A program made the translations under genes and the position numbers. Positions 1-6,346 of a stretch of DNA of 8,105 nt are shown here, piece after piece. Source of the stretch: Holosporales bacterium (GTDB lineage: Bacteria; Pseudomonadota; Alphaproteobacteria; UBA3830; JAIRMZ01); the NCBI GenBank assembly GCA_031258355.1, contig JAIRMZ010000058.1, positions 1 through 8,105 on the forward strand. The letters are read 5' to 3'. Numbering within the stretch: position 1 is the stretch's first letter; every line of letters starts with the position of its first letter. Below the pieces are notes generated by a model, which ran no database searches, was not told the DNA's origin, and worked only from the letters and a program-made list of their open reading frames with translations.

Positions 1-2
1 GT

Positions 3-902
3 TTCTTTCTTCTCGCAGGACTCCTTGTACTTACACGTCGTCAATTTATCTTTTTGTATCCTGTTATGGTTTTTTTTCTCATAGGGTTGTTTACTTTTCT
101 GAGACCCCTTGTGGAGAAAAAGCAGCGTTGGCCTTTGGTCCTATATGCGGTTCTGAGTATTGGGATCACGGATCTTGCGGAGCGAGGATATCGCCTGGTA
201 GTTCATGGCGCATTCATAAATGCACCACCTACTTCAGGAAGGCAGCTCATCATTGCTCCAGTGCTCTTTATCGGTCCGCAAGGAGTGGATTATCTAAAAG
301 ATCCAAAGGAAAAGGCCATTTACACAGAAATCTGTGAGGATATGAAGAAAAAAATCCTTTGTGATTGTCGTGGACATCCGATACCTCTAGATAAAACTCA
401 CAGTGTTTTTGAATATAGTGCTTATCATCTTTATTGCTCTTGCTTTGCCTTTAGTCGAGCAGAAGAGAAGGGGGAATATAAAAACGACACGGAATGTCTT
501 GGCTCTACTGATAAAATTTTAACGAAAATGGCTATCCGTTTAATTTTGCATCATCCTTTTACGTATCTACGCTATCTAGGGCGAACATTTCTGTTTGCTT
601 ATTTTACACCATCACGGCTCAGTGTAGGAGGATTCTTTCTGCTTTTTATTGGGTTTTTCTGTCTTTGCATATTTTTCTTTCAACATGTGCCGTCTCGTCA
701 TCGGATCCTTTTAGGAAGTGCGGGAGTTCTTTTCGTCGCTAATGTCTTTTCTCTTGAGTTAGTACAGTGCCTTTGGGCTCGTTACACTCTCTATACCGAC
801 GTCTTCCTCGGCGCTATCATCATCGCTATCGTCGCTGAACGAAAACGAGAAGGGGAAGAGGAGAAGAAAGGCTCTCCTGTATTAGAAACCCATTTCTCTT
901 GA
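3..902 (+). CDS. Multi-pass membrane protein, C-terminal part (5' partial)
   Basis: The reading frame is open from the left edge (first full codon at base 3), so the TTG at 54 is probably internal and the true start lies upstream. It ends at TGA 900-902. About 299 residues are visible. Counting from the TTG codon, hydrophobic stretches lie near residues 4-18, 27-38, 190-210, 218-235 and 248-261. They flank a long polar loop (about 45-185) with six cysteines, at 94, 103, 105, 128, 130 and 148. The loop ends in a segment (HHPFTYLRYLGR, 166-177) that resembles the stretch before the last membrane helices in GT-C/PMT-like glycosyltransferases. The tail is charged (AERKREGEEEKK), probably cytoplasmic. 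A lipid-linked sugar transferase role is possible, but the catalytic N-terminus is not in the window, so function remains open. Confidence 0.75.
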   Translation, partial: FFLLAGLLVLTRRQFIFLYPVMVFFLIGLFTFLRPLVEKKQRWPLVLYAVLSIGITDLAERGYRLVVHGAFINAPPTSGRQLIIAPVLFIGPQGVDYLKDPKEKAIYTEICEDMKKKILCDCRGHPIPLDKTHSVFEYSAYHLYCSCFAFSRAEEKGEYKNDTECLGSTDKILTKMAIRLILHHPFTYLRYLGRTFLFAYFTPSRLSVGGFFLLFIGFFCLCIFFFQHVPSRHRILLGSAGVLFVANVFSLELVQCLWARYTLYTDVFLGAIIIAIVAERKREGEEEKKGSPVLETHFS

Positions 903-988
903 CACAACCGGCGGTTCTTGTGCCCCTTCTTTAAAGGATTATCTCTAGCAGCCCTCCCCCAAAGGGAAAGCTGTTTCCTTTAAATTAA

Positions 989-1042
989 GAGCATCTGCCC
1001 TTAAATAAAATTATCTGAAAGATGCTCCCCAGGTTTTTCTTT
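989..1042 (+). terminator. Candidate terminator of the membrane-protein gene
   Basis: An 8-bp perfect inverted repeat, GAGCATCT (989-996) and AGATGCTC (1020-1027), encloses a 23-base AT-rich loop and is followed by a T-rich stretch at 1034-1042. It lies 87 bases after the stop of the upstream plus-strand gene in a convergent intergenic region. The long loop and the intervening CCCAGG make it weaker than a classical terminator. A second imperfect hairpin (961-980, loop GCTG) lies just upstream. Confidence 0.35.
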
Positions 1043-1053
1043 AAACAAAACGG

Positions 1054-1080
1054 AAAGAGCGAGGAATTTCCCCGCTCTTT
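1054..1080 (-). terminator. Intrinsic terminator of the small exported-protein gene, possibly bidirectional
   Basis: AAAGAGCG (1054-1061) and CGCTCTTT (1073-1080) form a perfect 8-bp stem, extendable by a GG/CC pair after one mismatch. Read on the minus strand it starts 20 bases after the stop of the 1100-1744 gene and the stem is followed by CCGTTTTGTTT. On the plus strand the stem ends in four T residues, so it could also stop transcripts from the left-hand gene. Confidence 0.6.
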
Positions 1081-1099
1081 TAATCCGTTTCCTTCAGGA

Positions 1100-1744
1100 T
1101 TACTGCTCCGTACCGCTCAGGATCCTCTGAGCTATATCCACAAGCTCTGGCGCCAGCTCTGAATGACTGATGAGCAAACGTGCTGCCTTCTGCCTCTCTG
1201 CAAGCTCAACATTCTGATTATAAAGCACCACACGAATGGCCTCCGGAAAGAGGGTTGGATCCATATCCGCATACGCCACAGCAGCCATTGCAGGATCCGC
1301 CGCTCCCTGCGCCATCTGCTTTTCTACAGCCCACATCCAAGCAAGAGCTGCTTCATGTGCTCGCGGCTCTCCTGTGTGCTGATAAAGCATAGAGCGAACC
1401 ATTTCGCCCAAAGTTCGAAGATCCAGTCTATGCACGGCAACACACCAAGCCTGCTGCCTCTCTACAGGATCAACATCTTGTTCATAAAGCATAACACGAA
1501 TAGCTCCTGAGAGAAGAGCGGGATCCGTATTATATGTCATAACCGTGGCCCCCTGCTCTATCTGCTTCGCTGCGTCCTCAACCAAGCGAGTCGCTGTCTG
1601 GAGCCGCACTTGAGAATCTGAGCTATGAAGCTGCTCCCAAGAGGCTGGCTCTCCCGATCCTCCCGGACTCACCATCATTGCTCCCGACCAAAGGGAGGTC
1701 AGTAAGATTGCTGTAGTAGACAAATATTTTAACATATCGTTCAT
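1100..1744 (-). CDS. Small exported protein with a duplicated 88-residue helical unit
   Basis: I do not recognise this 214-residue protein. The ATG at 1744 is preferred because GGAG lies 6 bases upstream and the next residues form a plausible signal peptide (hydrophobic LSTTAILLTSLWSGAMM, about 8-24). Upstream in-frame ATG (1756) and GTG (1768) are alternatives. After cleavage the protein would be periplasmic or outer-membrane associated. Residues 81-99 and 169-187 are near copies (AIRV.LY.Q.V...ERQ.A, 12 of 19 identical, offset 88). A weaker third version lies at 115-136 (MVRSMLYQ...AALAW), suggesting a helical-repeat fold of HEAT/SEL1-like style. The gene lies downstream of vgrG on the same strand, but a terminator-like hairpin and its own promoter candidate separate them. 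A link to vgrG (cargo or immunity) is possible but not shown. Confidence 0.75.
   Translation of the reverse strand: MNDMLKYLSTTAILLTSLWSGAMMVSPGGSGEPASWEQLHSSDSQVRLQTATRLVEDAAKQIEQGATVMTYNTDPALLSGAIRVMLYEQDVDPVERQQAWCVAVHRLDLRTLGEMVRSMLYQHTGEPRAHEAALAWMWAVEKQMAQGAADPAMAAVAYADMDPTLFPEAIRVVLYNQNVELAERQKAARLLISHSELAPELVDIAQRILSGTEQ
1190..1526 (-). repeat. Diverged intragenic duplication (two 73-bp copies, offset 264 bp)
   Basis: Bases 1190-1262 and 1454-1526 align without gaps at an offset of 264 bases (88 codons), with about 53 of 73 positions identical by eye, starting at CTGCCTCTCT and ending at GGATCC in both. The similarity continues more weakly on both sides (ATCTGCTT blocks near 1314 and 1560). 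It therefore reflects an in-frame internal duplication of the gene, old enough to have diverged. Confidence 0.75.
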
Positions 1745-1774
1745 TGTGTACTCCATTCTTCTAGTCACAACTCC

Positions 1775-1802
1775 ACTATGTATATTATGCGCTAGAAGTC
1801 AA
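1775..1802 (-). promoter_or_regulatory. Candidate promoter for the small exported-protein gene
   Basis: On the minus strand TTGACT (1802-1797) matches the -35 consensus at 5 of 6 positions. It is followed after 16 bases by CATAGT (1780-1775), a 4 of 6 match to the -10. Initiation would fall near 1768, leaving a leader of about 24 bases that contains the GGAG before the ATG at 1744. An AT-rich ATAATATA lies inside the spacer and offers an alternative -10 at a less usual distance. Confidence 0.35.
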
Positions 1803-1858
1803 CAGAATTCTTTCTCAATTGTAAAAATCATAAATCGCCCATTAATATCGATAAAATA

Positions 1859-1885
1859 TTCTTTAAAGAACGAAGCGTTCCCTTT
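1859..1885 (-). terminator. Candidate terminator just after vgrG
   Basis: Read on the minus strand, the vgrG stop overlaps a hairpin with stem GAACG (1880-1876), loop CTT and CGTTC (1872-1868). Flanking AAA/TTT pairs extend it with a two-base bulge, and AT-rich sequence (TTTAAAGAATATTTTAT) follows. The stem is short, so strength is moderate. The adjacent 12-bp perfect palindrome TTCTTTAAAGAA (1859-1870) overlaps it. Confidence 0.4.
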
Positions 1886-4046
1886 ATCCCAGTTTCACCA
1901 TGCCTCCCCCAATCATGCTCATGGGGGCATTACCCTTAAAAAGGGCTTGGGCTTGATTCTCGATTGTCACTGCCTCCACCTTTACTTGAAGCCCCGATTT
2001 GAGGCCGAGGCTTAGTTGTCCTTCGAGCTTGCAGGCCATGGAAGCCTTTACGGTATAATTCATGCTCGCCGTTTGTTTGATATCCTTCCCCGCCTGAATG
2101 CTTGTATCTTGTCCCGATTTGAGACTAATTCCTTGCCCTGCTTGCAGTAGCAGACCTTTCCCCGCCTTGAGGGTCATGCCTCCTCCTGCCTTAATTGTCA
2201 CATCCTTCTCTCCCTGAATCTGCACAGCTCCAGAAACCTTGATCGTCAAATCCCCATGAACCGTCAAGACAACATCTTTTTTTACTGTAGTTTTCTGCGA
2301 TTTTTCAATTTCCCACTCTGTTTCCCCTTTTATTGCAAATTGTGCGTTTCCTTCTTTAAGATTAAGATCATAATTTCCTTTATCGATCTGGACTTTGAGG
2401 CATCCTTTGGCAAGATGTAAGGTATCATTTCCTTCCTTGTCTCCTTTTGCCTCTAGTTTTGTCGTGCGTGAGCCCTCTTGATACAGACGCGTTTCATCTC
2501 CTTTGTCGATTGTAATTTTTACATTATTATTGACAAAAGCTTCTCCGTCCTTTTGAAGATATAAATACCCAAGTTCCTTTCCCGCATTATCGTCAAAATA
2601 CCATTCGTTATAGCCTTTAGCCTGCGGAGAGCTGTGCGTTTTGAGTCCTGTCTTTGTCGCCTCTTTCTCAGGATAAGGTGGCGTATTGTTCCCGTTATAG
2701 ACGCTACCGACAATGATGGGGCGCTCGGGATCGCCCCCTTCGAAAACAACGAGAACCTCATCGCCTACCCGAGGCGTAAAAACGGCGCCAAATTGATGAC
2801 TGGCTAAAGACTGTGTACACCGGATCCACCAAGAACTCGTATCGTCTTTCTTCCCATGCCGATCCCAAAAGAAAAAGACCTTGAGGGCGGTATCAGCTCC
2901 TCGGTGGATCTCCGCTCCCGAAGGACCTGTGACCACTGCCGTTTGTGCTCCCTGAATAAGGTTCTTCCGAGTGCGTCGCTCAGGAGGAATCGGGACTCCC
3001 TTAGGACAAGCAGCAAAGTTGTTTCTATAGAGAAGCTTTTCCGGCCCTTCCGCGCCATCCAAAGTGAATTGGTGCTTCACGGACACAAGAACGTAGGCCT
3101 TATTCACCTCGGATCGAGGATGTCCCTTGACAGAGAATTCCCCTCCCGCCAACAAGGTCAACGCCGTTGATTCCCCATCAACCCATCGTGCGAAACGTTC
3201 CAAATCCTGCATGCGCAGCTTGGACAACTGGGCCCCATCTCCTGCCGTAGAGAAATATCCAGGATACTCTGCAATTAACCCTCCATGTCCCTTTCCTTGA
3301 ACATGTGCCTTCAGTTCTATTTTTGGCAGTTCTGGATTGTAATCTCGTGCCTCATAAGCCTTAGAAACGAGGCGCTCATGAACAGCGCAAGAAAGCAGAC
3401 TCTGAAAGGGGGGCGCCTCGAGGAACGTCTGAATGAGAGGGATATGGGTCTCCCCCGCAATTGGAGGAAAGGGACCGGAGGCATCAACCAATGTGAGGCG
3501 ATGTCCACGCGCACTATGTTGAAAATAATAAGAAATCCCTGCCTCCTCACAAAGGCGGGAGACAAAATCCAGAAAAGTCTCTCCATAGTGCACACAGTGT
3601 GGACGCACCGCATGTCCGCACATTCGCGTTTTGTCTACAACGTCCGTAACGCCATTTTCTTTAAGAATAGCCTTCACGATATCTATCGTTGTCTTATTCT
3701 GATAAATTCGGTAATCCGTTCCGAGAGATAAACGCCAGAGGGTAGGACGAAGACGAACATGATATTCTGTCAATGGGAGATCTTGTATCTTGACAGTTGC
3801 GTCTTGCGTAAATTCAATAACTTCGCCATGAAAAACTCGATCCCCTTTCGGTAAAGCAAAGATGATTGCCATGGGCTTCCCCACGGCCTTATCCCCCTTG
3901 AAATCCGTCTGATTGGAAACCAAAGTTACCTGAAAATCAAAAGGCTGCGAGAGACGTTCTATTCCTGAGAAACGGGTGAGCTGAAAACTCTTTTCCTCCT
4001 TCCCCGCAAGAGTAATCTTGATCTTCGGATCGATGGCTGTGAGCAT
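1884..4046 (-). CDS. vgrG: VgrG spike protein (type VI secretion tip / phage gp27-gp5-like)
   Basis: VgrG trimers cap the Hcp tube and puncture target membranes, carrying effectors. With the start at ATG 4046 the protein has 720 residues, near the usual size of unevolved VgrGs. The N-terminus opens directly into the gp27-like domain (ITLAGKEEKSFQLTRFSGIERL; D.RIYQNKTTIDIVKAIL near 111-128). The gp5-like OB domain is clear at about 388-452 (LKVFFFWDRHGKK, then PRVGDEVLVVFEGGDPERPI and GSVYN). From about 505 the chain is repetitive. Residues 615-663 show 8-residue repeats (TIKAGGGM, TLKAGKGL, LLQAGQGI, SLKSGQDT) typical of the triple-stranded beta-needle. It ends in a glycine-rich NAPMSMIGGGMVKLG, with no added effector domain and no PAAR motif. 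The frame extends 27 codons upstream to a TTG at 4127, but that part is not family-like. No good ribosome site precedes either start. No other T6SS gene is in view; a prophage tail spike is an alternative reading. Confidence 0.93.
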   Translation of the reverse strand: MLTAIDPKIKITLAGKEEKSFQLTRFSGIERLSQPFDFQVTLVSNQTDFKGDKAVGKPMAIIFALPKGDRVFHGEVIEFTQDATVKIQDLPLTEYHVRLRPTLWRLSLGTDYRIYQNKTTIDIVKAILKENGVTDVVDKTRMCGHAVRPHCVHYGETFLDFVSRLCEEAGISYYFQHSARGHRLTLVDASGPFPPIAGETHIPLIQTFLEAPPFQSLLSCAVHERLVSKAYEARDYNPELPKIELKAHVQGKGHGGLIAEYPGYFSTAGDGAQLSKLRMQDLERFARWVDGESTALTLLAGGEFSVKGHPRSEVNKAYVLVSVKHQFTLDGAEGPEKLLYRNNFAACPKGVPIPPERRTRKNLIQGAQTAVVTGPSGAEIHRGADTALKVFFFWDRHGKKDDTSSWWIRCTQSLASHQFGAVFTPRVGDEVLVVFEGGDPERPIIVGSVYNGNNTPPYPEKEATKTGLKTHSSPQAKGYNEWYFDDNAGKELGYLYLQKDGEAFVNNNVKITIDKGDETRLYQEGSRTTKLEAKGDKEGNDTLHLAKGCLKVQIDKGNYDLNLKEGNAQFAIKGETEWEIEKSQKTTVKKDVVLTVHGDLTIKVSGAVQIQGEKDVTIKAGGGMTLKAGKGLLLQAGQGISLKSGQDTSIQAGKDIKQTASMNYTVKASMACKLEGQLSLGLKSGLQVKVEAVTIENQAQALFKGNAPMSMIGGGMVKLG

Positions 4047-4176
4047 AACAACAGCAATATTAACGCAAATGCCATGAATACAACAGGCAAAGGAATCCTC
4101 CGTTTCCAAAATAAAAGGAATGAGCAAATATTTATCGCATTGTAAGATAAAGTCTTTTTACGGATATTTCTTTAAT

Positions 4177-4205
4177 CTTCTTAGTATGTTATTATGAGCT
4201 ATAAT
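4177..4205 (+). promoter_or_regulatory. Candidate promoter of the 305-aa / tail-fibre-like operon
   Basis: A perfect -10 box TATAAT lies at 4200-4205. The -35 region 17 bases upstream (4177-4182, CTTCTT) is a poor match, so activation or an AT-rich upstream element may be needed. Initiation near 4212 would give a leader of about 60 bases that begins with the hairpin at 4217-4239 and ends with GGAG five bases before the ATG at 4271. Confidence 0.45.
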
Positions 4206-4216
4206 CTTTGTAAAAA

Positions 4217-4239
4217 GCCCTCCCTACGGGGAGTAGGGC
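4217..4239. promoter_or_regulatory. GC-rich hairpin between vgrG and the divergent operon
   Basis: GCCCTCCC (4217-4224), loop TACG and GGGA-GTA-GGGC (4229-4239) form an 8-bp stem with a three-base bulge. Read on the minus strand the stem is followed directly by TTTTTA, which is the form of an intrinsic terminator pointing toward vgrG. Read on the plus strand it would sit at the very 5' end of the operon leader, where it could protect the mRNA. Which role applies cannot be decided from sequence. Confidence 0.5.
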
Positions 4240-4270
4240 CTTTCCTGATATTGAATAAAGCGGAGACATT

Positions 4271-5188
4271 ATGCACATCGATCGCGGCCTCCGAGCGCGC
4301 CATATTCCTCTTTTTGATTCTTCTCTTACCGAAGAATGCGAAGACCTTTCGCCCACAAGAAGCCCCCATCTCTCTATCGGAAACATAGGAACGGATCTCT
4401 GCGGCGTTTTGACAGAAGAAACACTTTGGCCTACGAAAATTCTTGCCTCGGCTCGGATAATCCCTGAGCCTATCCGTGCTCAACCTAAGCTTCAACGCGT
4501 CGATAATCGTACGCCTTGCCAAGCCGTTCCCCTTTACCATGAAACGGCCGGCATGGACGAAGAGACACGCAACTTGGCGAGATTGTCCCGCTGGAGCGCT
4601 ATTCGCTTAGATTATGCTGGCGTTATGCGGTTTTGGTTCACACGGAATCAAGATTCCCTGTTCGTTCGTGGGACAGAAACGGATCACGAAAAGGTCCTCT
4701 TTACAGAAGGGGCCTTGCTTTATCAAAAGCCTTTTGTCACCCAAACGAAAGATATCCAGGATTCCTACCAGCAGACTTCATATGGCATGTTGCCAGAAGG
4801 ATCCCCTCCCGAAGAAAAACGCCTCCAACTACGCTGCTACGGGGCCCTTTGGACACCTTATACTGCCCCAGAAGATATCGAGCCCGTTTTCTTTCAATGC
4901 ATTAATCTGCGGCAATTGACACATATTGTTTGTACCAGACACAGCTACTGGAAACGACGTGGGGTTGATGTCTTCACCGGAGGAACGGTGGAAGGGAGAA
5001 GACTGTATCTCGCCGATACCGTTCCGGAAGAAGCGAAGGAGAGCCTGGCCACTGCTTTAACAAAGGGATACGCCCATTTGACCGTTGAAAAACGCAACGG
5101 AGAGCAACGAACTTACCAATCTGCACACTTTTTTAAGGATCCCCACTGGGAAAGTGCTATCGAAGTTGTCTTTGTCCCTACAGCTTAA
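4271..5188 (+). CDS. Conserved-looking hypothetical protein, first gene of a phage-tail-like operon
   Basis: I do not recognise this 305-residue protein. The ATG at 4271 has GGAG five bases upstream and the gene ends at TAA 5186-5188, 14 bases before the next ATG. It has no signal peptide or membrane segment and should be a soluble cytoplasmic or particle-bound protein. The first 90 residues are proline-rich and look loosely folded (TRSPHLSIG, IIPEPIRAQP). The rest is richer in aromatic residues and strand-like patterns (VMRFWFTRN at 118-126, RLQLRCYGALWTPY at 184-197, VFFQCINLRQLTHIV at 206-220). It ends in SAIEVVFVPTA. The neighbouring tail-fibre-like gene suggests a structural part of a tail or baseplate, but that is inference from position only. 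Effector or adaptor roles linked to the divergent vgrG are also possible. Confidence 0.7.
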   Translation: MHIDRGLRARHIPLFDSSLTEECEDLSPTRSPHLSIGNIGTDLCGVLTEETLWPTKILASARIIPEPIRAQPKLQRVDNRTPCQAVPLYHETAGMDEETRNLARLSRWSAIRLDYAGVMRFWFTRNQDSLFVRGTETDHEKVLFTEGALLYQKPFVTQTKDIQDSYQQTSYGMLPEGSPPEEKRLQLRCYGALWTPYTAPEDIEPVFFQCINLRQLTHIVCTRHSYWKRRGVDVFTGGTVEGRRLYLADTVPEEAKESLATALTKGYAHLTVEKRNGEQRTYQSAHFFKDPHWESAIEVVFVPTA

Positions 5189-5202
5189 GAGAGGAGAAAA
5201 AC

Positions 5203-5568
5203 ATGGGAATAACTTATCGAAACATCAAGGGTGCACCGCTGACGAGCGCAGAGGTCGATGCCAATTTCGCATTCTTAGATCAGCGCCTCAATGCTCTTGA
5301 ACGTGCTCAGGAGAGGCCCTCTGGGCTTATCAGCATTGAGCAACAAGACCAGCAGTTGCGCTTTTTGGACCCCTCTGGGAAAGTGCTAGGGATCGCCATC
5401 CTCCCTACACCTCGATTCGTTCCTAAAGGAGCTTGGCAGACAACACAGATCTACGAACAAGGAGACCTCGTCGCACACGAGGCACATACTTGGTGCGCCA
5501 CACATACACATGAAGCGGTAGATTTTGAGAAAGAGAAAAGCCAAGGCCTATGGAGGCTATTCCTATAG
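5203..5568 (+). CDS. Short phage tail-fibre-like protein
   Basis: This 121-residue protein starts at ATG 5203 with AGGAG (5192-5196) six bases upstream. Its N-terminus (TYRNIKGAPLTSAEVDANF, 4-22) is the motif found at the start of many phage tail-fibre and tail-collar proteins (KGxPLTxxEVDxNF), followed by a short likely coiled coil (24-36, LDQRLNALERAQE). A beta segment follows (about 42-66). The C-terminus (GAWQTTQIYEQGDLVAHEAH then TWCATHTH, 76-103) resembles carbohydrate-binding modules of the CBM5/12 type, with conserved-looking W78, Y84, G87, D88 and W97. The likely role is attachment or receptor recognition at a tail tip. It is much shorter than most fibres, with almost no shaft. It follows the 305-residue gene in the same operon. 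Confidence 0.8.
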   Translation: MGITYRNIKGAPLTSAEVDANFAFLDQRLNALERAQERPSGLISIEQQDQQLRFLDPSGKVLGIAILPTPRFVPKGAWQTTQIYEQGDLVAHEAHTWCATHTHEAVDFEKEKSQGLWRLFL

Positions 5569-5571
5569 ACA

Positions 5572-5587
5572 AACCTCTTAAGAGGTT
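5572..5587. repeat. Perfect 16-bp palindrome after the tail-fibre-like gene
   Basis: AACCTCTTAAGAGGTT is fully self-complementary and lies four bases after the stop at 5568. It has no hairpin loop to speak of and no T-run on the plus strand (CAAAAAGG follows), so it is a poor terminator. It is more in keeping with a dimeric regulator's operator next to the promoter-like TTGACG at 5598. Confidence 0.5.
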
Positions 5588-5597
5588 CAAAAAGGAC

Positions 5598-5640
5598 TTG
5601 ACGCTCTAAAAACAAAAATGCAGTATACATAGCGTTTTTG
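5598..5640 (+). promoter_or_regulatory. Promoter-like and dyad region before the AT-rich secreted-protein gene
   Basis: TTGACG (5598-5603) is a 5 of 6 match to a -35 box. The best -10-like sequence, TATACA (5624-5629), is 20 bases away, longer than usual; CAGTAT (5621-5626) sits at 17 but is poor. A 9-bp stem, CAAAAATGC (5613-5621) and GCGTTTTTG (5632-5640, one G-T pair), with a 10-base loop encloses the TATACA. It may be a leader hairpin, an operator, or a terminator for the upstream operon, since the right arm ends in a T-run. Confidence 0.35.
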
Positions 5641-5656
5641 GCGAAATGTGTGTTTT

Positions 5657-6325
5657 ATGCGAATAAGATTTTTGATGAATTTTTTATACCTTTTCCTCTA
5701 CATGTTCACAAATGTAGAAGGGATGCGGTTGGAAGCGAATCTACCTGAAGAACCACTTGATTTAATGCGGAACAAAAGAATGAAAAGTGTGACAAATTCT
5801 TGGCTTCAAACTTCTGCGTACCAAGAAAATCCATACCCTACCCCTTCTTACAAGATTGAGAGAGAATCATTTGATTTAATACAACACAAGAAAAGCAATG
5901 CGATAACCTCTCTGTGGCAAATCTCTAATCCATATGGACAGTATTGTAACTATGATTATTTGAATTGGGCGGTTTCCAACCTTGCTCAGGATATACGAAG
6001 TAATAAAACCATTTATAAAGGCAATTTAATAGAATTTCTTGACATTTTCTACGAACCAAGTACAGATAACTCCGGTAAAATAAGAGGATCTTTTTCTTTG
6101 GAATTGCAAAGAATGCGAAAAAAAGGAGCCTTTGAATATTCCTTTGAAAGATTCAAACAGCTTCTAAGAAATGCTGGTTACCAACAGTGGGAATTGCTCA
6201 TGGATTATATCCGTGAAATCTGCATCGATATCCCTCATAGAGTGGGGTTTCAGATTTTGGCGGCAGAGACACAAAAAGTGTTTCTGCCAGCAATGAATCA
6301 GAGACCTCCAAGTCCACATAATTAA
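5657..6325 (+). CDS. AT-rich putative secreted protein with an internal repeat
   Basis: I do not recognise this 222-residue protein. The ATG at 5657 is chosen because it gives a compact signal peptide (MRIRF, then hydrophobic LMNFLYLFLYMF, with VEG as a possible cleavage site). GTG 5648 and ATG 5675 are alternatives, and none has a clear ribosome site. The mature part begins with two copies of a roughly 38-residue unit: PLDLMRNKRMKSVTNSW and SFDLIQHKKSNAITSLW (residues 33-49 and 71-87), sharing DL, K, T and W. The rest looks helical and charged (ELQRMRKKGAFEYSFERFKQL, 149-169) and ends in a proline-rich tail. Base composition is clearly more AT-rich than the flanking genes (15 G/C in 6001-6060 against 31 in 6541-6600). 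It splits a tail-like operon from a lysis pair, which suggests an acquired cargo gene, perhaps an exported effector. Function is unknown. Confidence 0.65.
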   Translation: MRIRFLMNFLYLFLYMFTNVEGMRLEANLPEEPLDLMRNKRMKSVTNSWLQTSAYQENPYPTPSYKIERESFDLIQHKKSNAITSLWQISNPYGQYCNYDYLNWAVSNLAQDIRSNKTIYKGNLIEFLDIFYEPSTDNSGKIRGSFSLELQRMRKKGAFEYSFERFKQLLRNAGYQQWELLMDYIREICIDIPHRVGFQILAAETQKVFLPAMNQRPPSPHN

Positions 6326-6346
6326 AAACATATAGAAATCTTTTTT

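Noticed and set aside
1163..1510. Plus-strand open frame of 115 codons opposite the repeat protein
   Set aside because: Its repeats (HHTN, HNTN) are the reverse image of the duplicated minus-strand gene, which has the signal peptide and ribosome site.
2856..3731. Open frames on the plus strand within the vgrG region (2856-3170 and 3285-3731)
   Set aside because: They lie antisense to a clear VgrG coding sequence, lack ribosome sites and have low-complexity, basic translations typical of shadow frames.
3953..4069. Short minus-strand frame from an ATG at about 4069 encoding a leucine-rich, lipoprotein-like start, overlapping the vgrG start
   Set aside because: It is only about 38 codons, overlaps vgrG out of frame, and the GGAGG upstream is too far away; most likely chance.
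4192..4540. Minus-strand open frames over the start of the 305-aa gene
   Set aside because: Arg/Lys-rich translations with no start signals; they overlap the promoter and hairpin of the plus-strand operon.
1775..5631. Shared TATACATAG near two promoter candidates (about 1778-1786 minus and 5624-5632 plus)
   Set aside because: The distances to the TTGAC boxes differ (12 and 20 bases), so a common regulatory site is not supported by two AT-rich matches.
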